Below are positions 37,628 to 44,247 of a stretch of 64,000 bases of DNA, piece after piece. The position numbers and the translations under genes are program-made. Source of the DNA: Pseudomonas nabeulensis (GTDB lineage: Bacteria; Pseudomonadota; Gammaproteobacteria; Pseudomonadales; Pseudomonadaceae). Position 1 is the stretch's first letter. Every line of letters starts with the position of its first letter. The stretch is taken from contig NZ_QUZT01000029.1 of assembly GCF_004682045.1 (NCBI RefSeq), forward strand, positions 1 through 64,000, written 5' to 3'. Below the pieces are notes generated by a model that ran no database searches, was not told the origin of the DNA, and saw only the letters and a program-made list of their open reading frames with translations.

Positions 37628-37692
37628 CTGTGACGGTTTGGCGTACACTGCACAGGCTTGTCACTCACTAAGAAACAACGAGTTACAAGCAC

Positions 37693-38089
37693 GGGGCCGT
37701 TTAGGATTCGACGCCGGTTGCGAAACTTTAGGTGCATGCCGAGTTGGTAACAGAACTCGTAAATCCACTGTTGCAACTTCTTATAGTTGCCAATGACGAA
37801 AACTACGGCCAGGAATTCGCTCTCGCTGCGTAAGCAGCCTTAGCCCTGAGCTTCTGGTACCTTCGGGTCCAGCAATCACCAGGGGATGTCTGTAAACCCA
37901 AAGTGATTGTCATATAGAACAGAATCGCCGTGCAGTACGTTGTGGACGAAGCGGCTAAAACTTACACAACTCGCCCAAAGCACCCTGCCCTTCGGGTCGC
38001 TGAGGGTTAACTTAATAGAAACGGCTAAGCATGTAGTACCGACAGCGGAGTACTGGCGGACGGGGGTTCAAATCCCCCCGGCTCCACCA
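37693..38089 (+). ncRNA. ssrA: transfer-messenger RNA (tmRNA)
   Basis: Rescues stalled ribosomes with SmpB. The 397-nt gene begins GGGGCCGTTTAGGATTCGACG and ends with a tRNA-like T-arm (GGTTCAAATCC) and encoded CCA. The tag frame starts with a GCC resume codon at 37789 and ends TAA at 37831-37833, encoding ANDENYGQEFALAA (14 residues, versus 10 in E. coli ANDENYALAA). Its 3' end is the attachment site of the prophage that follows. Confidence 0.97.
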
Positions 38090-38091
38090 AA
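38066..38091 (+). other. probable prophage attachment site (attL/attR)
   Basis: The 3' end of ssrA (GGTTCAAATCCCCCCGGC and the CCA) marks the join between core genes and phage DNA. Phage integrases commonly use tmRNA and tRNA 3' ends, which are restored by the incoming att core. The matching copy would be beyond 64 kb and was not seen, so the core length is not defined. Confidence 0.7.
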
Positions 38092-38106
38092 CAAGCTATA
38101 CAAATC

Positions 38107-38139
38107 AGGCACTTAGCGATTATCGCAAGTGCCTTTTTT
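38107..38139 (+). terminator. terminator of ssrA, just inside phage DNA
   Basis: AGGCACTT and AAGTGCCT arms, with an inner GCGA/TCGC stem, are followed by six T. It lies 17 bases after the CCA of ssrA, hence on the phage side of the attachment site. Confidence 0.85.
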
Positions 38140-38439
38140 GTGTCTGAATGGGTGGTTTTGGCTCGGTTATGCCAGCTTAATGACAGCATTTGTAGTGCGA
38201 TGTAGTGGGCGCTGCGATGTCGCGGACAACCCGCGCAGAACCGTCGGCAATAATGAGGTTTTCATCAAGCAGGCGCTTGCGGTTCTGATGACGCCCGAAT
38301 GATCAGGCCTTCCTCCAAACCATGATTGCCATAGACGTGCTGTATCCCCCTCCGGCGTGCATTTGTAGGTTGAGCGAATCAGGCCGGGCAAGTAGCATAT
38401 TGCTATTATCAATCGATGGTCTGGCAAGGAAAGCAATTC
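38140..38439. other. 300-base region between ssrA terminator and cargo genes
   Basis: No convincing gene, repeat or RNA was recognised. An open frame on the minus strand (38167-38559) overlaps the next gene and shows no coding character. The segment may carry the promoter of the plus-strand cargo genes. Confidence 0.4.
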
Positions 38440-38763
38440 ATGAAAGTCACATTTAGAGGCTGGGAGCGTGAGGTCCACGCTCACAATCACGCCCTCAAAC
38501 CGGTGAAGCATACATCTCAGGGGTTTGTTGAGGGAAAGAAAGGCCCGCTCGCCTGGCACGATGGTCTCAGCGCGTACGGTAAAATCGAAGGTGTGTCTCT
38601 TACCGGCTCGTTTTTAGCAGAGTTCGAATTTGACCAAGCTGAGCTAAGAAGCTGGCTGCTGAAATTTGCAGGGTCGAATCCCGCCGAGGCTTTGCGATTG
38701 ATGTCTGAGGCTCAGGCCGAAGCAATTATCGCTCTGAATTCTAAAGTTGCAGAAGAAGCCTAA
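38440..38763 (+). CDS. prophage cargo protein, function unknown
   Basis: A 107-aa protein starting MKVTFRGWEREVHAHNHALK, with AAGGAAAG before the ATG. It is hydrophilic, has no signal peptide or membrane segment, and ends in an Ala/Glu-rich helix (AEALRLMSEAQAEAI). No family was recognised. It is on the opposite strand from the phage late operon and next to a putative nuclease-fold gene 148 bases downstream, the usual place for lysogeny-expressed cargo. Confidence 0.65.
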   Translation: MKVTFRGWEREVHAHNHALKPVKHTSQGFVEGKKGPLAWHDGLSAYGKIEGVSLTGSFLAEFEFDQAELRSWLLKFAGSNPAEALRLMSEAQAEAIIALNSKVAEEA

Positions 38764-38911
38764 AAGCCGAGTTCCCACTCGAGCAACTAAGCCAGGGAGA
38801 ACCCCTTCCCTCAAGAGGTCCTCGATATTCGCCGATACCTTGATCGATTCATCGTCGTCGGCGTGGATGAGTTCTGCTGGATGGCAGCGTACTAATTAGA
38901 AGGGGTCAATA

Positions 38912-39565
38912 GTGACTACGTCGCTACAAAAATCATCTCCGAATAATCGTCTTGACGCCATCGTGGAGGGCCTCCTTCATGCTAGCGATATGGCGATCAA
39001 GCAAGCCGACTTGCCTCTGAGCCGAATGCCTGAGTATTTCATGGCCGTCCACGTAGCGCAGCATGTAGCGAGGTCGTTTTCAAACTTCGGTTTTCGTCTG
39101 GAAGCATCTGTCAAGCAAACATTGGCTGACGCAGGGGTTGATGAGACCGAAATCGACGACCTGCTTGGAAATGACGAACTGCGCGGGAATGGCCGATTTG
39201 ACCTAGTGCTCCGAACGGGAAAGCTCGGAACACCAGTTCACGTAATGGAGTTTAAGAGAGGGTCGCGTAGTGCTCATTTGGCAAATGATCTGGCCCGCCT
39301 TGCATATGTGACCAGGACGGTGCATGCGGGCGCCCGCCTGGAAACCAACTATCTTGTGTTCACCACAAAAAAATCAGAAGAGAAGTTGAGGTCAATGGTG
39401 CAAGGGGAGGAGGCCGCGCTGAAGCGTACCCACCCGAGAGCCCGTGGCAAGGTGGCGTTCGCCCTCAAGAGATATCAGCCCATCCCTCATTGGGCGAAAG
39501 ATGACCGGAAGAAAATAAATTTGCACATGGCGGTTGCTGTATTTGAGATTAGCTATAAGAGCTGA
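38912..39565 (+). CDS. putative PD-(D/E)XK nuclease-fold cargo protein
   Basis: A 217-aa protein with GTG start preceded by AGAAGGGG. Residues 90-120 read NGRFDLVL then HVMEFKRGS, giving Asp97 followed after 15 residues by Glu113-x-Lys115, the PD-(D/E)XK arrangement D-(X)n-E-X-K at the ends of two predicted beta strands. An acidic patch (DETEIDDLLGNDE) precedes it. No DNA-binding domain is evident. The fold assignment is inference from motif spacing. It would fit a restriction-like or anti-phage cargo enzyme, but a non-nuclease role is possible. Confidence 0.65.
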   Translation: MTTSLQKSSPNNRLDAIVEGLLHASDMAIKQADLPLSRMPEYFMAVHVAQHVARSFSNFGFRLEASVKQTLADAGVDETEIDDLLGNDELRGNGRFDLVLRTGKLGTPVHVMEFKRGSRSAHLANDLARLAYVTRTVHAGARLETNYLVFTTKKSEEKLRSMVQGEEAALKRTHPRARGKVAFALKRYQPIPHWAKDDRKKINLHMAVAVFEISYKS

Positions 39566-39684
39566 GAGCTTCGCTTTGGCATTGAAAGCTGGGGCTTGCC
39601 CACCCGCCAGTCTCGCACCTGCCAGGTGCAGGCAACGCTGACGGCCATCGCCAGCAGGATCTCGTCCATCATCTGCCTCGACAT
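39553..39684 (-). pseudogene. truncated Rz-like inner-membrane spanin
   Basis: The ATG at 39684 overlaps the endolysin stop (TGATG), the typical endolysin-Rz junction. The first 26 residues (MSRQMMDEILLAMAVSVAC then TWQVRDWRVG) look like the membrane anchor of Pseudomonas phage Rz proteins. After that the frame runs into unrelated sequence (KPQLSMPKRSSQLL) and stops at 43 aa, without the coiled coil. The break falls at about 39605, close to the end of the cargo gene at 39565, so the end of the lysis cassette was probably lost when the cargo segment was acquired. Confidence 0.65.
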
Positions 39685-40193
39685 CACGACATCAATCCGC
39701 CCGCCAGCCGGTACTGCTTCAGCAGATCCTCGAGGCGATGCTCTCGCTGACCATATCCGGCCCCCGGCAGGCTGGCCCAGATGTTCCGGCACTTCGCGAT
39801 TGCTGTTTCGATCCGCCCGGCAATCACATCTGGCAATGCGCGGCATTCTCGGATGTGCTGGATGGCCAGCAAGTCCTGGCTAATCGGGCTGAAGTCCGGC
39901 AGCTTGAGCAGAGCCTTGTAGTGCGGCCAGTCCTTCAGCATCTGCTGGTACCGACCGGAAGCGTTGGAGGTGAGCCCCTTGCTGTTGATGGTCTTCGATT
40001 TTCGGCCCTTGGCGAAGGGGTGATCCGCGAAATCCTTGAACACCTCAGGCTTACGGTCACTGCCGGTCACAATCACGTCGTAGCCATCCATGGCAGTGGC
40101 CGGCGAGGTGCTGGTTCCTTCTGACCAAGCGAGCATGTCGAGGAACGCCAGCGCGTTGCGGCCGCCGGCGAGCGATTCAGAAAGTCGAGCCAT
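39684..40193 (-). CDS. lambda R-type phage endolysin (lytic transglycosylase)
   Basis: Cleaves peptidoglycan at the end of infection. The 169-aa protein aligns by eye with lambda R: AFLDMLAWSEGT near the N-terminus, GYDVIV, ASGRYQQMLKDW, DFSPISQDLLAIQHI, ALPDVI and NIWASLPGAGYGQREH. The glutamate of SEGT matches the catalytic residue of this GH104-like family. No signal or SAR sequence is present, so it needs the holin encoded at 61308-61634, 21 kb upstream. The start has CTGGAG eight bases ahead. Confidence 0.93.
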   Translation of the reverse strand: MARLSESLAGGRNALAFLDMLAWSEGTSTSPATAMDGYDVIVTGSDRKPEVFKDFADHPFAKGRKSKTINSKGLTSNASGRYQQMLKDWPHYKALLKLPDFSPISQDLLAIQHIRECRALPDVIAGRIETAIAKCRNIWASLPGAGYGQREHRLEDLLKQYRLAGGLMS

Positions 40194-40642
40194 TACTTTT
40201 CTCCAGACGAAAAAAAGCCCGCGCGTGGCGGGCATATTTCAAGAATTTAGTTTAGAGGCTATAGGGAGCCCACCCAGGTAAACCGCTCAGTCCTGAGGGC
40301 GTGGTTAAAAATGTTAATCCATATATAGCCAATAGCAACGTTGAAAGCGCAACAACAAGATATCGGTGCATCCTCTTTCCTTGAGCGTAGGTTTTCCAGG
40401 TGGCGACATGTCATTGTGACATCGCTGCATGGCACCCTGTCCACACCCAGATATTTGGGCTAGGATCTGTTCACATTCTTCCGCGATAAAGGGCGCTGGA
40501 GAAAATAGAAACCCCGGCGATTGCGAACCGCCGGGGTTTTGCTTTTTGGTTCCCGCTGATAGCATTGTCGGACGTTCTCGATGCGTCCCCATCGCAGAAA
40601 ACAGAAGCCCTGGTGATTACAGCTCGCCGGGGCTTTGTCTTT
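40194..40642. other. gene-free stretch with hairpins between DUF1353 gene and endolysin
   Basis: No supported reading frame. It contains three hairpins: the endolysin junction at 40201-40233, a strong stem at about 40513-40538 (CCCCGGCG/CGCCGGGG with T-rich flanks on both strands) and GC-rich inverted sequence near 40602-40636. The stretch looks like the remains of junctions whose gene has been lost. Confidence 0.55.
40201..40233 (-). promoter_or_regulatory. terminator-RBS junction before endolysin
   Basis: On the minus strand GCCCGCCACGCGCGGGC is followed by TTTTTTT, CGT, then CTGGAG and the endolysin ATG eight bases later. A terminator is thus fused to the ribosome-binding site. The same layout occurs before the tape measure and protease genes. 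Confidence 0.75.
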
Positions 40643-41044
40643 TCAATCTCCAGACGAAGAAAACCCCGAACTTGTCGGGGTCTTGTATTGCTTGGCACCG
40701 CCTAAACGGACACCTGCATACATCAGCCAGGCCCGCCATCGCGCCACACCCTCAGCACGCAGCGCCCGGTACAGCACGGCATCCGCCTCTTTGCGCGTCA
40801 GCGATCCATGCTCGTACAGCCAGTCATGCACGGTCGCCGCGTAGTTGCCGTATCCCGACACCAGCGCGAACAGCACGAACAGGAGGGCGTTGTGCAGTAC
40901 CTTGATGCTGGCAAAGTCAGTGGTGAAGCCGGAGGGCACGGTGATGACCTGCTCGTCATCGTCGGCCAGAACCAGGTCAGCGAGCAGCGTGTACGAGCGC
41001 CGGCCGGTCTGCTCGGTTTTCAGAGTAGTGGTGAAGCGGCTCAT
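40643..41044 (-). CDS. DUF1353 phage protein
   Basis: A 133-aa protein with the DUF1353 pattern: VPSGFTTDFASI, GNYAATVHDWLYEHG and the Lys/Glu-rich ADAVLYRAL segment. The family is common near phage tail or lysis genes and its function is unknown; a peptidase-like role has been suggested on fold grounds only. GGAGAGAG precedes the start. The last dozen codons (KTPTSSGFSSSGD) are the hairpin and CTGGAG of a terminator-RBS junction with no gene after it. Confidence 0.88.
   Translation of the reverse strand: MSRFTTTLKTEQTGRRSYTLLADLVLADDDEQVITVPSGFTTDFASIKVLHNALLFVLFALVSGYGNYAATVHDWLYEHGSLTRKEADAVLYRALRAEGVARWRAWLMYAGVRLGGAKQYKTPTSSGFSSSGD
40648..40680 (-). promoter_or_regulatory. orphan terminator-RBS junction
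   Basis: CCCCGACAAGTTCGGGG, TTTTCTTCGT, then CTGGAG, matching the junctions elsewhere, but no start codon with a gene follows. It forms the 3' end of the DUF1353 coding sequence. Confidence 0.6.
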
Positions 41045-41151
41045 GATCTCTCTCCAGCATTACAAGACGGAAACCGATAGAACCGATCCGGTGCCTTGCT
41101 TTAGAGCGTGGCACCTATGTAGATTCTGATCCGAACTCACAGGGAGCCCCC

Positions 41152-41478
41152 ATGACAACGGATGATCTATATCTCACCCAGCGACAAGCAGATTTTCTAG
41201 GCGCTCTGTACAGGGCTGTCAGGCGGTATAAAGCCGATAGAATGTGGAAGGTGGACGCCGCTGGCCTTGAAACCTATGGACTTCTACTGTTTCCCGAGAT
41301 ACCCGGCCTAGAAGCGGCAGACATAGATAGGTTTGTACGCTCACCAGACGCTACGGAGCTGCTGGGCAAAGCGCCCTTGGCGAACCTCAAATCCACTCTG
41401 ACAGCCGCGATCACATACTCTGCGGATTTCCATACCCTGGGCAGCTTTCTGGCGTACTCGAAAGTAATTAATTACTAA
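41152..41478 (+). CDS. plus-strand prophage moron, unknown function
   Basis: A 108-aa soluble protein (MTTDDLYLTQRQADFLGALYRAV) with GGGAGC before the ATG. It has Leu-rich helices and no recognised domain. It lies opposite to the late operon between the DUF1353 and DUF4376 genes, and its stop overlaps that of the DUF4376 gene by four bases. Orientation and position suggest a lysogeny-expressed cargo gene. Confidence 0.65.
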   Translation: MTTDDLYLTQRQADFLGALYRAVRRYKADRMWKVDAAGLETYGLLLFPEIPGLEAADIDRFVRSPDATELLGKAPLANLKSTLTAAITYSADFHTLGSFLAYSKVINY

Positions 41479-41990
41479 GTAGGCCAACCCTCTTCCAGCA
41501 TCTGCGCCGTGATCGAGCCGTCAGCGACCGCGCCCAGCAGTTCAGCCTCCCGATTGAAGCAGGCTTGCACGAACGCCCGGACCTGCGAGGCAATGCCCAG
41601 TATCTGCTCGCCCGTCAGATCAACGAAGCCCGTCGCTGCCTTCCACTTGATCCGGTACTCAGGATCGAGGGATGCAGCAAAAGCCGCGCCAGTGAGCAAC
41701 GACTGACTGTCGCGCTCGGTATTGATCTGAACACCCTCCACGGTGACACCGCCGGTTTCTACCTGGAAGCGCCGCGCGGCAATCAGCTCCGGCCAATCTG
41801 ACGGCTGCACCGGCTCTGGGCTAGGCGCCGCTGCCAGCTTCTCCCAGCCGCCACCGGTCCAGCGTGCAACCTGGGCACCGGTGAGCTTCATCGGCTTGGT
41901 GGGGGTGCTGCGCAAAGGCAGCGCGGCGTCCTCGTCAGCCTCGACCGTGCCAAAAAATATGCCTTCTGAATCCCAAAGGTACAGAATCAA
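41475..41990 (-). CDS. DUF4376 tail-associated protein
   Basis: A 171-aa protein with the DUF4376 region at about 65-165 (RRFQVETGGVTVEGVQINTERDSQSLL and ASLDPEYRIKWKAATGFVDLT). Such proteins follow tail fibre genes in many phages and are thought to be tail or fibre-assembly components. It begins with TTG overlapping the fibre stop (TTGA) and has GGAGAA ahead, so it is translationally coupled to the fibre. Confidence 0.88.
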   Translation of the reverse strand: MILYLWDSEGIFFGTVEADEDAALPLRSTPTKPMKLTGAQVARWTGGGWEKLAAAPSPEPVQPSDWPELIAARRFQVETGGVTVEGVQINTERDSQSLLTGAAFAASLDPEYRIKWKAATGFVDLTGEQILGIASQVRAFVQACFNREAELLGAVADGSITAQMLEEGWPT

Positions 41991-43345
41991 GGTGTTCTCC
42001 TTGCCTTTATGTAAGAGCTTAGGCCCGACGGATCGTAGATGGTCGGGGTCTTGAACTGTGTCGCGGAGTCATAGGAGAACACTGCACGGCTCACGGCTAT
42101 CTTTCCTGCCACGGCAACAGAGACAAGTCCGGAATCACTCAGGCGCGCGATAGAGTTACCGGCACTGCCGCCGAGCGGCGTGGTCGGATACGTCCAAGAG
42201 GCACCTGAGTTCAGCGAGGTAATGATCGCCCCGCCCACACCTACCGCCGAGAATGCCCCGGACCCGGAGGCCGCGACGCCGGTAAAGGCCGCTGCCGGTG
42301 TGGTGGTCAACCCTCCAACTGCTGATTGCCAAGTAACCCCATTGTCTACGCTGCTTGATATAGAGGTGTTTGAATTCACCCTTACCCAACGGCCTTCTCC
42401 ATCGGTGGCAATAGCCTTGGGGCATCCCGCCACGACCACGCTGGTGGCCGAAGAAAGCGTAACAGGGGACCAAGTAAGGCCGTTGTCAGCACTACGCCGC
42501 ATGGCTCCCTCGATCCCCGCAACAACCCATACCCCTTTCCTATCTGTACATACCGCGTAAAGATAGTTGCTAGACACCGTGGTGTTAGTCCATGTCACCC
42601 CGTTATCCAGGCTTTTATTTATCTGCGAGGTTCCTTCGCGCGCAGCAATCCAGGTTCCCAGCCCATCAGTGTCTATCGAGACCGCACCTACGCCTCCCGC
42701 CCCCCACGTGAGCCCATTGTCAGTGCTGCGAACCCCGCCGTTAGAGTGTCCGATGCACCACACGCCTTTTCGGTCTGTGGCGATGCACTTGCCTGTCTGC
42801 GAGGCGGGCAAAACCCCGGGGATGACAGTCCATGTCTCTCCATTGTCGGTGCTACGCAGAATTGAAGTGCTAGCGCCTATCGCGATAACAACGCCTTTCA
42901 AATCCGAAGCCACATCGGTAATTGAGGTGCTGACCCCACTGGCCTTAAGAGACCATGTCTGTCCCGAAACGCCCCCGAGCAAGCCAAGTTGAGCAAACAG
43001 ATCAGGGTAGGCGCTCTGCAGATAGATGGATCCGTCCGTTCTCAAGAAATTGGATGCTACCTGCCTTGAGGTAAGCAGAACGTCTCCGATCAGTTGCCCC
43101 GCCTCGTCCCACTCAAGGCCAATCGCGCCTTCTGACACTTTGAGGAACTTGTTGCCATTGCCAGTGATGCTCGGAAGGCCAGGCGCAATGCTCTGGGAGT
43201 TCATCCACGCGGCCAGTTCGTTTTGCTTTACGATCATCGGCTGTAACGCCGCAATCATCACGTCAGCTTTCGGCGTGAAATCTGCCGGACCATCGCTTCT
43301 TGTCGGCGCCGGCGGCAGGTCTGGAATAACAGGTGGACTGGCCAT
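41987..43345 (-). CDS. tail fibre with six Asp-box (sialidase-type) repeats
   Basis: A 452-aa protein, probably the host-binding fibre. Residues 1-110 are an attachment region with phage-fibre phrases (GNKFLKVSEGAIGLEWDEAG). From 165 to 384 there are six Asp boxes (S-x-D-x-G-x-T-W): STDNGETW 165, STDNGLTW 207, SLDNGVTW 245, SADNGLTW 285, SVDNGVTW 332, SLNSGASW 377, spaced 38-47 residues, interleaved with D-x-x-G-x-W turns. This predicts a beta-propeller. No sialidase Arg triad was recognised, so binding is more likely than cleavage. The start overlaps the stop of the preceding tail gene. Confidence 0.85.
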   Translation of the reverse strand: MASPPVIPDLPPAPTRSDGPADFTPKADVMIAALQPMIVKQNELAAWMNSQSIAPGLPSITGNGNKFLKVSEGAIGLEWDEAGQLIGDVLLTSRQVASNFLRTDGSIYLQSAYPDLFAQLGLLGGVSGQTWSLKASGVSTSITDVASDLKGVVIAIGASTSILRSTDNGETWTVIPGVLPASQTGKCIATDRKGVWCIGHSNGGVRSTDNGLTWGAGGVGAVSIDTDGLGTWIAAREGTSQINKSLDNGVTWTNTTVSSNYLYAVCTDRKGVWVVAGIEGAMRRSADNGLTWSPVTLSSATSVVVAGCPKAIATDGEGRWVRVNSNTSISSSVDNGVTWQSAVGGLTTTPAAAFTGVAASGSGAFSAVGVGGAIITSLNSGASWTYPTTPLGGSAGNSIARLSDSGLVSVAVAGKIAVSRAVFSYDSATQFKTPTIYDPSGLSSYIKARRTP

Positions 43346-44247
43346 CAAATAACCCCTTCAACAGTAATTGAACAATCGGAAACAGTCGGGCCCGAGAACA
43401 CGATCTGAAAGTCTTTGTAGAAGCCGAAAAGGATGGTTGCCTCATACGATTCTTCACCGATCCACACCACGGGCGTAGCACGCAACTCGGCCAAAAGCCG
43501 TCGCACCCGTGTAACCTCGGACGTGTCGAGAGTGACGTCGAATTCAGCTCGGTTGGAGAAAGAGCGCTGGACGACAATCGTGTTGCCGAATTCATCCGTG
43601 GATTTTCTGCTGTAGTCATTGATGCCGACTGATGTTCCATAGAGCGCGGTGCCGATCCGCTTCACTGCGCCGATGACTGTGTGCCCTATTGCAGCGAGCT
43701 CTGCACCAGCATCGATTATCAGCACGATGTCAGCGGACCCGTATGGCGGCATATCCAGCACCACAACATCGGTGCGCTTGCCAATAGGCTCGAAAAACCA
43801 GTCGTACCAATTCGTCACGCCGGCATCTACCAGGGTGAGAGTCTTGCGGTAAACCTCACCCTCGACCGGATCGATCATCGTGATGGTCACCGACTTGCCC
43901 TGAAGATTGAACAGGGCCATCGAGTTGATCACTGCGCCTGGCCTGATCCTTACTTCAATCGTGCCGGGGTTGGTGGTCAGGGACTCAACCTTGTCGTCGA
44001 ACATGCGCCAGCGATTATCCATCCCGCGGTTCTGCCATTTAGCTGGGGCTTCCGGCGTAACTACCTCCTCCCCCGGCTTGACTCCTGCCGCCACTGCGGC
44101 CAATGCTTCGTAAATGGTGTGATCGAGCAGCACCCGGTCACCCAGGGCATAAGTCGCACTCACCAGCCACGCCGGATAATCCGTCTCCGGCACGTTGCTG
44201 CTGATCAGCTTGGCCGGTGTTATTTCAACCGGCTTGATGAGTCTCAT
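43345..44247 (-). CDS. phage tail tip protein, unassigned
   Basis: A 300-aa protein starting MRLIKPVEITPAKL, with ATGA overlap to the tape-measure stop. Residues 20-65 (YPAWLVSATYALGDRVLLDHTIYEAL then a conserved KWQNRG) look like a small carbohydrate-binding module of the chitin-binding type. The remainder is beta-rich. Its place directly after the tape measure suggests a distal-tail or tip component. No lambda M, L, K, I or J homologue follows. Confidence 0.75.
   Translation of the reverse strand: MRLIKPVEITPAKLISSNVPETDYPAWLVSATYALGDRVLLDHTIYEALAAVAAGVKPGEEVVTPEAPAKWQNRGMDNRWRMFDDKVESLTTNPGTIEVRIRPGAVINSMALFNLQGKSVTITMIDPVEGEVYRKTLTLVDAGVTNWYDWFFEPIGKRTDVVVLDMPPYGSADIVLIIDAGAELAAIGHTVIGAVKRIGTALYGTSVGINDYSRKSTDEFGNTIVVQRSFSNRAEFDVTLDTSEVTRVRRLLAELRATPVVWIGEESYEATILFGFYKDFQIVFSGPTVSDCSITVEGVI

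Noticed and set aside
38167..38559. 130-codon minus-strand frame next to ssrA, considered as an integrase remnant
   Set aside because: No integrase motif, overlaps the better-supported plus-strand gene, and has no ribosome site.
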